Assembly (NCBI GenBank): GCA_030428105.1
Contig: JAUIBE010000003.1
Span: 1-64,000, forward strand
Direction of reading: 5' to 3'
Origin: Gammaproteobacteria bacterium
GTDB lineage: Bacteria > Pseudomonadota > Gammaproteobacteria > Xanthomonadales > SZUA-36
Length of the DNA: 64,000 nt
Shown: piece by piece, positions 43,741 through 52,454 of the stretch
Layout of the letters: every line of letters starts with the position of its first letter
Position numbering within the stretch: the stretch's first letter is position 1
Translations under genes and position numbers: made by a program
Notes under the pieces: generated by a model
What the model was told of the DNA's origin: nothing
Database searches by the model: none
Seen by the model: only the letters and a program-made list of their open reading frames with translations

Positions 43741-44366
43741 CGGCAAGCCTCCGCCATCGAGACGTGACCGGGCTGGGCTTCGACCCGCGCCAGCCATTCC
43801 ACCACAGCCGGCGAGGCCGCCAGCTCGAAACCGCCCTCTTCCGCCACGTGGGTGTAGGCATACAAGGCAATATCCGCCACGGAAAATTCGTCACCTGCAA
43901 TGAACGGGGTTTTGCCAAGCTGCCGCTCCATCACGCCAAGGGCGGCGTAGCCATTATCGGTGAGCAGTTTCATCCGCTCCGGCTGCGAATCGGCGGTTTT
44001 TGCAAACAGGACAATGAACCGCGCAACTGCAATTGCGGGCTCATGGGTGTACTGCTCAAAGAACATCCACTGGTAGACCAGGGCGCGCTGGTAGGCATCC
44101 TGTGGTATCCATCGGCTGCCCTCGGCGAGGTGCAGCAACATCGCGTTGGATTCGGCCAGGTAACGGCCATCCGGCAACTGCAGCAGCGGCACGCGGCCAT
44201 TGGGATTCTTCGCCAGGAATTCAGTGGTGCGCGTGGCCCTGGCCATCACATCGGTCTCAACCCAATCGAAGGGCTTGCCAAGCAGGCGGAGCATCAACGC
44301 CGCCTTGTAGCAGTTGCCCGAGCGGCTGTCACCATACAGCCGGAAACGCCCTTCTGACTCGCTCAT
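43737..44366 (-). CDS. Glutathione S-transferase family protein
   Basis: A 209-residue two-domain GST. The N-terminal thioredoxin-like domain has YGDSRSGNCYKAALMLRLLG with the Ser/Cys region that activates glutathione, the cis-Pro loop NGRVPLLQLPDGRYLAESNA with the Glu/Ser pair that binds the gamma-glutamyl group, and a helical C-terminal domain containing FSVADIALYAYTHV. The substrate is unknown. It is the first gene of a two-gene unit with the GFA gene (GTGA overlap). Its start faces the divergent unknown secreted-protein gene. Confidence 0.9.
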   Translation of the reverse strand: MSESEGRFRLYGDSRSGNCYKAALMLRLLGKPFDWVETDVMARATRTTEFLAKNPNGRVPLLQLPDGRYLAESNAMLLHLAEGSRWIPQDAYQRALVYQWMFFEQYTHEPAIAVARFIVLFAKTADSQPERMKLLTDNGYAALGVMERQLGKTPFIAGDEFSVADIALYAYTHVAEEGGFELAASPAVVEWLARVEAQPGHVSMAEACR

Positions 44367-44422
44367 TGAAACCTCGCCACAGGCTAAACCCTTACCCTAA
44401 CTGAAAAAATCCCGGCGCGAAC

Positions 44423-44428
44423 TATACT
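44423..44428 (+). promoter_or_regulatory. -10-like element before leader hairpin
   Basis: TATACT matches the -10 consensus at five of six positions. No convincing -35 lies 16-18 nt upstream. Transcription from it would begin near 44435, just before the hairpin with T-run at 44437-44482. Confidence 0.35.
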
Positions 44429-44436
44429 GATGGTGT

Positions 44437-44482
44437 GGCACGGAAATGCCCTCTGATGAGGTCGCATCCCGTGCCTTTTTTT
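44437..44482 (+). terminator. Intrinsic-terminator-like leader hairpin (attenuator or sRNA end)
   Basis: Three stacked stems, GGCACGG/CCGTGCC, ATGC/GCAT and CCTC/GAGG, give 15 base pairs closed by a TGAT loop and followed directly by seven T (44476-44482). No plus-strand gene precedes it within 1.1 kb, so it is not an ordinary gene terminator. It lies between a -10-like element and the ATG at 44506. Confidence 0.65.
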
Positions 44483-44505
44483 ATTCACGATCGGGAGAAG
44501 CGGAA

Positions 44506-45276
44506 ATGAGAAAGATTGCATGCTTGCAAGCCTGCCTGCTGTTGGTCGCGCTCTGGGCGCTGCCACTACAGGCCCAGGAGGCCGAAAACGATGGTGCGGC
44601 GGTCATCGTGATGATGAAGGCGAAAGCGGGCCACGAGGCCGCGCTGGTCGACGCCATCACCGAGTATCACCAGTGGATTGGCGACAAGGAAGGCGCCATG
44701 CGCTTTACCTGGTACGCGGTGGAAACCGGCTCAAGATCGGGTTGGTTCGCCGCCCGCTCGGGTGACCACAACTGGGCAGATTTCGACCAGGAGCACGACT
44801 GGGACGACGAGGCGGAGGCACGCTTCCTGTCAGATGTCGCCCCGCATATTGACCAGTGGGAACGCTCGCTGACCGAAGACATGCCTGAATTCTCCAACTT
44901 GCCGGATGACTGGAGCGGCGTGACCCACTTCCAGGTTGAACACTGGCATATCAAGAGCGGCCAGTACGGCGCATGGCGCTCACACCTGGAGACCATCCAC
45001 AAGGCGCTCACCGAGGGTGGTTTCAACGAGCACTGGGGAATCCACACCGTGGTTTCCGGCGGAAAAGCCAACCAGGTTGCGATCGTGTTTCCCATGAAGG
45101 GCTACGCGGACTTCGCCAACCCGGAACCGTCGTTCTACTCGGTGATGTCCGAGGCCCTGGGCGGACCGGAAGCATTCGGCCAGTTCATGGCTGAGTGGGG
45201 CGCCACTTACCACGCGGGCGAGACCTTCCTCGTGCGTTACCTGCCGGAGGCCAGCGACTACGGCGATTCGGAATAA
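44506..45276 (+). CDS. Secreted protein of unknown function (two ABM-like repeats)
   Basis: A 256-residue protein that I do not recognise. Residues 1-23 are a signal peptide (ALPLQAQ before the mature start), so it is periplasmic or secreted. The mature part may hold two dimeric alpha-beta-barrel (ABM-like) units: one opens with AAVIVMMKAKAGHEAALVDA near residue 27, the other with GVTHFQVEHWHIKSGQYGAW near residue 139. Both are rich in Trp, Asp and His. The ATG is supported by GGGAGAAG upstream. The gene is preceded by a terminator-like hairpin and followed by a structured element. No cysteine or metal motif is evident. Confidence 0.7.
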   Translation: MRKIACLQACLLLVALWALPLQAQEAENDGAAVIVMMKAKAGHEAALVDAITEYHQWIGDKEGAMRFTWYAVETGSRSGWFAARSGDHNWADFDQEHDWDDEAEARFLSDVAPHIDQWERSLTEDMPEFSNLPDDWSGVTHFQVEHWHIKSGQYGAWRSHLETIHKALTEGGFNEHWGIHTVVSGGKANQVAIVFPMKGYADFANPEPSFYSVMSEALGGPEAFGQFMAEWGATYHAGETFLVRYLPEASDYGDSE

Positions 45277-45280
45277 ACGC

Positions 45281-45309
45281 AAAAAAAAACCCCCAGCCAA
45301 GGCTGGGGG
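45281..45309 (-). terminator. Intrinsic terminator (minus strand)
   Basis: CCCCCAGC-CAAG-GCTGGGGG on plus reads on minus as an 8-bp GC-rich stem followed by nine T (45281-45289). It is strong for minus-strand transcripts. On the plus strand only TT follows, so it would be a weak end for the secreted-protein gene that stops 13 nt before the stem. Confidence 0.85.
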
Positions 45310-45392
45310 TTGGAAGGCGCATCGCGATAGGCAAATGAAGTGTGGGGACTGCCTGTCTTGAAGGGCGATGCGCTAGGCACAGTCAACTTACG
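45281..45392 (-). ncRNA. Candidate structured small RNA
   Basis: On the minus strand a -10-like TAGAAT (45399-45404) is followed by a 9-bp stem (arms 45365-45373 and 45317-45325). An inner stem pairs 45350-45357 with 45326-45333; it has one mismatch on this strand and a G-U pair on the other. A strong intrinsic terminator and nine T then follow. The predicted RNA is about 112 nt. It could instead be the 3' UTR of mnmG, whose stop lies about 270 nt upstream. The strand is not certain, because the wobble pair favours plus while the terminator favours minus. No known family is recognised. Confidence 0.4.
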
Positions 45393-45521
45393 AACCTTAT
45401 TCTACGCTCGCCCCGTTAAGAATCTGTAAACGGGGCGTTGCTAATTCGTGATGGGTAATCTGTGCGCGGCCAGTCGGTGAGCGGCTTCCTTCCAGGGCAC
45501 ACCATAAACCCTTCCCTGGGG

Positions 45522-45555
45522 GCTTGGCTTGAAACATCCCTGTTTCAAGCCAAGC
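45522..45555. repeat. Perfect 15-bp inverted repeat
   Basis: GCTTGGCTTGAAACA (45522-45536), a TCCC loop and the exact reverse complement (45541-45555). No T-run follows, so it does not look like a terminator. Length and intergenic site resemble a dispersed palindromic repeat, but no second copy is present in the window. Confidence 0.7.
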
Positions 45556-45662
45556 GGCCATGGACGGCGGGTTTTGCGGTTCCTGGCAGAAGGGTCTTTA
45601 CCCCACGCCTATCTGCACCCCATGCCTGCGGGCGCCGTTCGCCCCGCCCGAGGTGGGAAAAA

Positions 45663-47546
45663 TCAGGCGGCGCGGGAGCGCAGTTTCTTCAGGTGGATGA
45701 GGAGGAGGCTGATGGCGACCGGGGTGACACCCGGGATGCGGGAGGCCTGGCCGACGGTTGCCGGACGGACGGTAGCGAGTTTTTCGCGCACCTCTGATGA
45801 CAGCCCCTTGATCTGGGCGTAGTCGAGGTCGGTGGCGATGGCCAGGTTTTCGTTGGCGCGGCGACGCTCGATTTCCTGGCCCTGGCGGTCGAGGTAACCG
45901 GAGTAACGCACCTGGATCTCCAGCTGGGAAGCCCATTCTTCCTGCTCCAGTCCAGCGCCGATTGCTTCGACGGCCGCCAGGCGCGCGTAGGTCATGCCCG
46001 GGCGCTTGAGCAGGTCAATGGCACGGGTTTCCTTGCTGATGGGTTCGTCCAGCGTTGCCGCGGCCTGCTGACCGGCTTCGTTCTCCGGAGTGAGCCAGAT
46101 GGTTTCCAGGCGGTCCTTTTCAACCGCGATGGCGTTGCGCTTGGCATCAAACAGGGACCAGCGCGCATCGTCGACCAGGCCTAATTCGCGGCCTTTTTCG
46201 GTCAGGCGCAGGTCGGCGTTGTCTTCACGAAGTTGCAGGCGATACTCGGCGCGGCTGGTGAACATGCGGTAGGGCTCCAGCGTGCCCTGGGTGGTGAGGT
46301 CATCGATCAGCACGCCCATGTAGGCCTCATCGCGGCGTGGCACCCAGTTTTCCTCGCCACGCACATGGCGGGCCGCATTGACGCCAGCCACCAGCCCTTG
46401 CGCCGCAGCCTCCTCGTATCCCGTCGTGCCGTTGATCTGGCCGGCGAAGAACAGACCTTCCACGTGGCGGGTCTCGAGGTGGGGGTGCAGTTCGCGCGGG
46501 TCGAAGAAATCGTATTCGATGGCGTAGCCCGGGCGGGTGATCAGGGCATTTTCGAAACCGTGGATGGACTGCACGAACGCCACCTGCACATCGAAAGGCA
46601 GGCTGGTGGAGATACCGTTGGGATACAGCTCCTGGGTGTGCAGGCCTTCGGGCTCGATGAAGATCTGGTGGCTGTCGCGCTCGGCGAAGCGCACCACCTT
46701 GTCCTCGATGCTGGGGCAGTAACGCGGGCCGGTGCCTTCAATCACGCCGGAATACATCGGTGAGCGGTGCAGCGCTGCACGAATGACCTCGTGCGTCTGT
46801 TCCGAGGTATGAGTAATCCAGCAGCAGCGCTGCTCGGGGTGATCGTCGCGCGAACCCATGAATGAGAACACCGGGCGCGGTTCGTCGCCGGGCTGTTCCT
46901 GAAGGCCATCGAAGTTGACGGTCTTGCCGTCGATGCGCGGTGGCGTGCCGGTCTTGAGGCGGCCCACTTTGAACGGCATTTCGCGCAACCGTGCCGCCAG
47001 GGTGTTCGACGGCGGATCGCCCGCGCGCCCTCCCTCGTGCTGGCTCTCGCCGACGTGGATCTTGCCGCCGAGGAAGGTGCCCGTGGTGAGCACCACTGCG
47101 CCCGCGCGAAATTCGAGGCCGTTCGCGCTGCGGCAGCCGATGATGCGGTCGCCTTCCAGCAGCAGGTCATCCACCGCCGCCTGGAAGATGGACAGGCCCG
47201 GCTGGTTTTCCACGGCCTGGCGGATAAACGCCCGGTACAGGTTGCGGTCGCACTGCGCCCGGGTAGCGCGAACCGCCGGACCCTTGCGTGCGTTCAGGGT
47301 GCGCAACTGGATGCCTGCTGCATCCGCTGCGCGCGCCATCACGCCGCCCAGCGCATCAATTTCGCGCACCAGGTGGCCTTTGCCGATACCGCCAATGGCC
47401 GGATTGCAGCTCATTGCGCCAATCGTTTCGATGCTATGGGTGAGCAGCAGCGTGCGCGCGCCGGCCCTGGCCGAGGCGAGCGCTGCCTCGGTGCCGGCGT
47501 GGCCGCCACCAATCACGATCACATCAAAATTTTCGGGATAACGCAT
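45663..47546 (-). CDS. mnmG: tRNA uridine-34 carboxymethylaminomethyl modification enzyme MnmG
   Basis: MnmG (GidA) works with MnmE to make 5-(carboxymethyl)aminomethyluridine at the wobble position of several tRNAs. The 627-residue length is standard. Visible are the FAD motif [20 protein letters not shown] at 9-28, [40 protein letters not shown], the conserved catalytic cysteine region ([20 protein letters not shown]), and the C-terminal helical domain with [16 protein letters not shown]. In many gammaproteobacteria rsmG follows mnmG; here nothing follows on the same strand for 350 nt. Confidence 0.97.
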   Translation of the reverse strand: MRYPENFDVIVIGGGHAGTEAALASARAGARTLLLTHSIETIGAMSCNPAIGGIGKGHLVREIDALGGVMARAADAAGIQLRTLNARKGPAVRATRAQCDRNLYRAFIRQAVENQPGLSIFQAAVDDLLLEGDRIIGCRSANGLEFRAGAVVLTTGTFLGGKIHVGESQHEGGRAGDPPSNTLAARLREMPFKVGRLKTGTPPRIDGKTVNFDGLQEQPGDEPRPVFSFMGSRDDHPEQRCCWITHTSEQTHEVIRAALHRSPMYSGVIEGTGPRYCPSIEDKVVRFAERDSHQIFIEPEGLHTQELYPNGISTSLPFDVQVAFVQSIHGFENALITRPGYAIEYDFFDPRELHPHLETRHVEGLFFAGQINGTTGYEEAAAQGLVAGVNAARHVRGEENWVPRRDEAYMGVLIDDLTTQGTLEPYRMFTSRAEYRLQLREDNADLRLTEKGRELGLVDDARWSLFDAKRNAIAVEKDRLETIWLTPENEAGQQAAATLDEPISKETRAIDLLKRPGMTYARLAAVEAIGAGLEQEEWASQLEIQVRYSGYLDRQGQEIERRRANENLAIATDLDYAQIKGLSSEVREKLATVRPATVGQASRIPGVTPVAISLLLIHLKKLRSRAA

Positions 47547-47619
47547 AGCGGTTCAAAATCGGCGTTTTGGGCCGCGTATTGTACTGAAATTGCGGGCATT
47601 TCGCCCGTTATCGCCGAGG

Positions 47620-48684
47620 TCAGTTACGGCGGTGACTGCTTGGGGATGGCTTGTCGCTCGGGGCCGTGCTGCGCGAAGGGCCAGGGATGGGCCGGGGCGA
47701 TGGCGTGGCCGGTCGCGCCGACGGCATGGTGATGGGCGCCGGGCGCGATTGCGATGGCACGGTTGGCCGCGGCTGTGGAGCCGGAATTGGGCGCACACCG
47801 CGTGTGGGTGGGCGCGTAGTGGTGCTTGGACGAATGGAGATGCCCGTGGTTGGCTGCGGGGTTGTCACCACGCCGGGTGAGCGGCTTTTCACCGCAACGC
47901 TTCCCGCAGGAACCGTGCCGATGGTCGACTCGCGGATCTTGCGATCGCCACGGCTGCGTACCTGCATGGTGCCGTTGCTGGTGCTTGCCGGGGCCCTCGA
48001 AACGTTGCGGGTTGGCGAAGGCACCCAGGCCGCCTGGCTCACGCGCGAATTGGCCGGAGCCCGGTCGCGCGGGTCGCCGTACAGGCCGTCGCGCAGCTGG
48101 TCGCGGCTGCTTCGCGTGGTGCCGTACTGCGGCTCGCGGTTCAGCGGGTCGTTATGCTCGGCATAGGCATCATACTGGCGTGACCAGTAGCTGTTGGTCC
48201 AGGCAAAACCCAGGCCGGGGCCGTAGTAACCCGGGTAGCGGTACCAGGGGTCATAAAACGGGCTAAAGAACGCGTTGTAATAAGGCGACCACGGCCCACC
48301 CGGATACTGGGCCGGACCGAACACGCCATACGGCATGTAATAGGGTGGATAGCTGTAGAGATATCCGAGCGACTGGTACCAGCCACTGGAATAGCCCAGG
48401 TAGACGGGGCGGTAGTAGTGCGGCCCGAGGTAGTAGTAATCCAGCGACCACCAGGGGTAGTACGCCGCGTTGACCACCCGCAGGTCTACCAGCGGGTAGC
48501 CACTTCCAAGGGAATCGTCCGCGTAGTACTCATCGCCGTAGTAGTCACCGTCATCGCCATAGTACTCGGCGTCGCTGGAAACGTAGCCGCGGCCTTCATA
48601 GGTATAGGTGGCGCAGCCCTGCAGAACGCAAGCCGCAAGTAGCGCCAGAATCGGCCCCGAAACGCGTTTGGACCAGGTTTTCAT
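47620..48684 (-). CDS. Tyr-rich putative lipoprotein of unknown function
   Basis: A 354-residue protein with a lipoprotein signal (lipobox LQGC, Cys24), so it is probably anchored in the outer membrane. Residues about 25-180 are extremely rich in Tyr, Gly, Pro and Trp, with repeats such as YYGDDGDYYGDEYY and YLYSYPPYYMPYGVF. From about 190 the sequence turns to low-complexity Ser, Thr, Pro and Arg, with recurring RPxTPSPRP-like units and a basic end. I recognise no domain. Similar compositions occur in envelope proteins that stick to carbohydrate or protein, but that is only an analogy. It is upstream of mnmG on the same strand with a 73-nt gap. Confidence 0.75.
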   Translation of the reverse strand: MKTWSKRVSGPILALLAACVLQGCATYTYEGRGYVSSDAEYYGDDGDYYGDEYYADDSLGSGYPLVDLRVVNAAYYPWWSLDYYYLGPHYYRPVYLGYSSGWYQSLGYLYSYPPYYMPYGVFGPAQYPGGPWSPYYNAFFSPFYDPWYRYPGYYGPGLGFAWTNSYWSRQYDAYAEHNDPLNREPQYGTTRSSRDQLRDGLYGDPRDRAPANSRVSQAAWVPSPTRNVSRAPASTSNGTMQVRSRGDRKIRESTIGTVPAGSVAVKSRSPGVVTTPQPTTGISIRPSTTTRPPTRGVRPIPAPQPRPTVPSQSRPAPITMPSARPATPSPRPIPGPSRSTAPSDKPSPSSHRRN

Positions 48685-48745
48685 GCCTTACAGACTAGCA
48701 CCTTGCGCCTGAACCAGCGCTGAATTGCGACAAGCCGGTAGGCGG

Positions 48746-51397
48746 TTACTCGCTCAGCGCGTTGTTAACAATCTCCGAAACATCCGGCGACAGTGGCGAC
48801 TGGGCAAGGATACGTTTGAGTTGATCACGCATCATTGCCTGGCGCTCGGCGTCGTAGCGTTTCCACGCATTGAAGGTGGAAACCAGGCGCGCGGCGACCT
48901 GCGGATTGAGCCGGTCCATGCGGATCACCTGGTCGGCGACGAACTCGTAGCCACGCCCATGCGCCGCGTGAAAGCCAATCGGGTTGGCGGCGCCAAACAT
49001 GCCCACCAGCGAGCGCACCTTGTTGGGGTTGGTGGCGCTGAAACTGGGGTGCTCCATCAGCCCGGGAAGGTCGTCGACGGTGTCGGCGGAAGGCCTGACG
49101 GCCTGGATGCTGAACCACTTGTCCATCACCAGCGTGTCATCGCGCCAGCGCGCCTCGAACGCAGCCAGCGCCTCGGCGGCGCGCGGCGAATCGGAGAACA
49201 CCAGGGCCTGCAGCCCGGCGAGCGAATCGGTCATATTGTCGCTGTCGCTGAATTGCGCCTCAGCCAGCTCGTCACCGCCCCGGCAATGGGCCAGGTAGGC
49301 CAGGCAGGCGTTTTTCAGGCGGCGCCGGCCAATCGCTTCAGGGTCGTTGCTGTATGGAGCGCCGTCGGCCAGTTCCGAGTAGCGGCGCCTGAAGGCGCTT
49401 TCCAGGTCAGAAGCCAGCGCCCGGCGGATAAACTCGCGGGCCTGGTGTATGCCATCCACATCAACCACGTCCATCAGTTCGGCCAGGTAATCCTCACCCG
49501 GCAAGGTGAGCGCCTCGCCCAGCAGGGCCGGATCGCTTTCCTCATCCGCCAGCAGCGCCGCGACCGCGTCACGCAGCGCCGGCGGCAGGATGGCGGGCTC
49601 GCCTCGGGCAATGCGTTCGCGCTGGGCGAAGATCGCGTTGGTGGCCAGCAACTGCGCTGCTTCCCAGCGCACGAAGGTGTCCTCATCGTGGGCCATCAGC
49701 GTGGCCAGGTCTTCATCGCTGTAGTCGTAATTCAGTTTCACGGGCGCAGAGAACGCGCGCAGCAGCGAGGGGATGGGCTCGCTGGCAATGCCCTGGAAGG
49801 TAAACGACTGGCGATCATCGCTGATCACCAACACACCACTGGTTTCGGAGTTGCGCTTGAATGCGGAGTCGTCCGCCAGCTCCAGGGGCAATGCGTTGCC
49901 GTTGGCGTCCAGCAGTCCCATGGCCATCGGAATGGTCAGCGCCTGCTTTTCTTTCTGGTCGTGGGTGGGCGGGGTGTGCTGCTTGAAGTGCAGGGTGTAG
50001 GTCTGCGCCTCGGCGTCATACTCGCCGTTCGCGTGCACCACCGGGGTGCCCGACTGGCTGTACCAACGGGAGAAATGGGTCAGGTCGACGCCACTGGCAT
50101 CGGCCATGGCCGCCACGAAGTCGTCGCAAGTCACGGCCTGGCCATCGTGGCGCTCGAAGTACAGCTTCATACCCTTCTGGAAGCCTGCTTCGCCGAGCAG
50201 GGTGTGGATCATGCGAATGATCGCCGCGCCCTTCTGGTACACCGTCATGGTGTAGAAGTTATTGATCTCCACGTACTTGTCGGGGCGAATCGGATGCGAC
50301 ATCGGCCCCGCGTCTTCCGGGTACTGGCGGCTGCGCAGGTCGCGCGCATCCTGGATGCGTTTGACTGCGCGGCTTTGCATGTCGGAAGTAAATTCCTGGT
50401 CGCGGAACACCGTTAACCCTTCCTTGAGGGTGAGTTGGAACCAGTCCTGGCAGGTGACGCGGTTGCCGGTCCAGTTATGGAAATACTCGTGGCCAATCAC
50501 GCCTTCCACCAACTGGAAATCGGTGTCGGTGGCCGATTCCGGGCTGGCCAGCACGTAACGCGAGTTGAAGATGTTGAGCGACTTGTTCTCCATCGCGCCC
50601 ATGTTGAAATCGTTGGTCACCACGATGTTGTAGATATCCAGGTCGTACTCGAGGTCGAAGCGGTCTTCATCCCACTGCATCGAGCGAATCAGCGATTCCA
50701 TGGCGTAGTCGCAGCGCCCCAGGTTTTCCTCTTCCACGTAAACGCGCAAGGTCACATCGCGGCCACTGCGGGTAGTGAAATGGTCCTCGATGAATGCCAG
50801 GTCGCCCGCCACCAGGGCAAACAGGTAGGAAGGCTTGCGGAACGGGTCATCCCAGCGCACCCAGTGGCGGCCGTTCTCGCTGTCGCCACTCGCCACCGCG
50901 TTGCCGTTGGAAAGCAGCACCGGGTAGCGCGCCTTGTCGGCCTCGATGGTGACCTCGTAGCGAGTCATCACGTCGGGACGGTCGGGGAAGTAGGTGATCT
51001 TGCGGAAACCTTCCGCTTCACACTGGGTGAGCAGGAACTCGCCCGAGGGATACAGGCCCTCCAGCGCAGTGTTTTCCTGCGGCTTGATCGCGTTGCAGAT
51101 TTCCAGCGCGCATTTTTCCGGCGCGGAATGGATGGTCAGGCTATCGGCGTCCACCGTGTAAGCATTCTCGGGCAAGGGTTTTCCATCAATCTGCACCGAG
51201 CGCAGGCTCATGTTCTGCCCGTTCAGGTCGATTGGGCAATCCGGCTCGAAACCCGGCTTGCGCTCAAGGTTGATGACCGAGCGAACCAGGGTTTCCTCGT
51301 CGCCGATCTCGAACTTGAGCTTGAGGCTACTGACGATCCAAGGGTATGGACTGTACTCCGATCGCAGGATCGCTTTGCCGGCAGGGCCTTTCATCAT
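48746..51397 (-). CDS. pepN: Aminopeptidase N
   Basis: PepN is an M1 zinc aminopeptidase that removes N-terminal residues from peptides in the cytoplasm. The 883 residues are close to E. coli PepN (870). The exopeptidase motif GAMEN lies in FNMGAMENKSLNIFNSRYVL near residue 270. The zinc site HEYFHNW is followed by KEGLTVFRDQEF with the third ligand Glu. The N-terminal beta domain and the C-terminal helical domain (ending LSPDVSEIVNNALSE) are complete. The start is divergent from the dehydratase gene, with a 40-nt spacer. Confidence 0.96.
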   Translation of the reverse strand: MMKGPAGKAILRSEYSPYPWIVSSLKLKFEIGDEETLVRSVINLERKPGFEPDCPIDLNGQNMSLRSVQIDGKPLPENAYTVDADSLTIHSAPEKCALEICNAIKPQENTALEGLYPSGEFLLTQCEAEGFRKITYFPDRPDVMTRYEVTIEADKARYPVLLSNGNAVASGDSENGRHWVRWDDPFRKPSYLFALVAGDLAFIEDHFTTRSGRDVTLRVYVEEENLGRCDYAMESLIRSMQWDEDRFDLEYDLDIYNIVVTNDFNMGAMENKSLNIFNSRYVLASPESATDTDFQLVEGVIGHEYFHNWTGNRVTCQDWFQLTLKEGLTVFRDQEFTSDMQSRAVKRIQDARDLRSRQYPEDAGPMSHPIRPDKYVEINNFYTMTVYQKGAAIIRMIHTLLGEAGFQKGMKLYFERHDGQAVTCDDFVAAMADASGVDLTHFSRWYSQSGTPVVHANGEYDAEAQTYTLHFKQHTPPTHDQKEKQALTIPMAMGLLDANGNALPLELADDSAFKRNSETSGVLVISDDRQSFTFQGIASEPIPSLLRAFSAPVKLNYDYSDEDLATLMAHDEDTFVRWEAAQLLATNAIFAQRERIARGEPAILPPALRDAVAALLADEESDPALLGEALTLPGEDYLAELMDVVDVDGIHQAREFIRRALASDLESAFRRRYSELADGAPYSNDPEAIGRRRLKNACLAYLAHCRGGDELAEAQFSDSDNMTDSLAGLQALVFSDSPRAAEALAAFEARWRDDTLVMDKWFSIQAVRPSADTVDDLPGLMEHPSFSATNPNKVRSLVGMFGAANPIGFHAAHGRGYEFVADQVIRMDRLNPQVAARLVSTFNAWKRYDAERQAMMRDQLKRILAQSPLSPDVSEIVNNALSE

Positions 51398-51437
51398 TGG
51401 TACTTCCCGTTCTCAAAAGGACAAGTATTATAGGCGC

Positions 51438-52415
51438 ATGGCCGTGGACCCGAAACTTGACCTGCCGGACATTACCGACATCCATTTGGCGCGGGCGCGC
51501 ATCCAGCACCAGGTTAAACCCACGCCGGTGCTCAGCGACCCCGACCTGGACGACTGGGCCGGCTGCAAGCTGTCACTGAAATGCGAGAATTTCCAGCGCA
51601 CCGGCTCGTTCAAATTCCGTGGCGCCAGCAATGCCATTATCCGCCTGGATGAAGATCTGGACGACGGCGCACCGAAACAGGCCGTGGCCACCCACTCTTC
51701 CGGCAACCACGGCGCGGCGCTAGCGCTGGCGGCGCGCATCAGCGGCCGTGAAGCACACATCGTAATGCCAGATGACTCGGTGGCCACCAAGGTGGCCGCA
51801 GTCAAACGCTTCGGCGGCACGGTTCATTTTTGCAAACCCACCCACGAAAGCCGCGAGGCCGGGCTGGCCACGCTGGTTGACCAGGGCATGACCGCCATCC
51901 ACCCTTACGACCGCGCCGAGATCATTGCCGGCCAGGGCAGTTGCGCCCTGGAGTTGCTGGGCGAAAAGCCAGGGCTCGACCTGCTGCTTGCGCCCGTGGG
52001 CGGCGGCGGGTTGATCAGTGGCTGCGCCCTGGCCGCACAGGCGCAGGGTGTGAGCGTAATCGGCGCAGAACCGGAAGGCGCCGCCGACACCCACGCCAGC
52101 CTGGAACAAGGCCATCGGGTGGACCACTGGACCCCAAACACCATCGCCGACGGCCTGCGCGCCATTGTCGGCGAGCGCAACTTCCTGCTGATCAGCAAGC
52201 TGGTTTCGCAGGTGGTGCTGGTTGGCGAAGATGAAATCAGGGCCGCACAGGCGGCAGCCTGGAGATACCTGAGGATGGTGGTTGAGCCGTCATCTGCCAC
52301 CGTGCTGGCGGCCGTGAAGCGCTACCCTGAAGTATTCTCAGGGCACCGGGTGGGGGCCATTATCAGCGGTGGCAACGTGTTGTTGGGCGACTGGTGCAAA
52401 ACCGTTGATTCCTGA
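51438..52415 (+). CDS. PLP-dependent serine/threonine dehydratase-like enzyme
   Basis: A 325-residue fold-type II PLP enzyme. The Schiff-base lysine is in RTGSFKFRGASNAI near residue 58. The phosphate-binding loop is the Gly-rich VGGGGLISGCALA, and THSSGNHGAALALAARIS binds the substrate carboxylate. It lacks the C-terminal ACT domain of biosynthetic IlvA, so it fits the short group: catabolic threonine dehydratase, serine racemase or hydroxyaspartate ammonia-lyase. Which of these it is cannot be decided here. The start is the ATG at 51438; the open frame upstream covers the pepN 5' end. sixA follows 39 nt downstream. Confidence 0.88.
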   Translation: MAVDPKLDLPDITDIHLARARIQHQVKPTPVLSDPDLDDWAGCKLSLKCENFQRTGSFKFRGASNAIIRLDEDLDDGAPKQAVATHSSGNHGAALALAARISGREAHIVMPDDSVATKVAAVKRFGGTVHFCKPTHESREAGLATLVDQGMTAIHPYDRAEIIAGQGSCALELLGEKPGLDLLLAPVGGGGLISGCALAAQAQGVSVIGAEPEGAADTHASLEQGHRVDHWTPNTIADGLRAIVGERNFLLISKLVSQVVLVGEDEIRAAQAAAWRYLRMVVEPSSATVLAAVKRYPEVFSGHRVGAIISGGNVLLGDWCKTVDS

Positions 52416-52454
52416 AAATAGCGATTCTCAAAAAGAACAAAGCGGGGCTAGACC

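Larger units (their letters stand above)
45277..45662. other. 386-bp intergenic region with several hairpins
   Basis: There is no credible gene. It holds a minus-strand terminator (45281-45309) and a 9-bp plus 8-bp composite stem (45317-45373). It also holds a hairpin CGCCCCGTT/AACGGGGCG (45409-45417, 45429-45437) and a perfect 15-bp inverted repeat (45522-45555). An open frame across the inverted repeat runs into mnmG on the wrong strand and is not gene-like. Confidence 0.7.

Noticed and set aside
44453-44460. CTGATGAG resembling the hammerhead ribozyme core
   Set aside because: The required GAAA and the three-stem junction with a cleavage triplet are not present; the bases are part of a simple hairpin.
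44429-44475. Fluoride-riboswitch-like GATGGTG and CTGATGA segments
   Set aside because: The pseudoknot pairing between the two segments does not form, and the gene is not a fluoride exporter.
45462-45797. Open frame through the 45.5 kb inverted repeat
   Set aside because: Its middle is the palindromic element and its end is antisense to mnmG.
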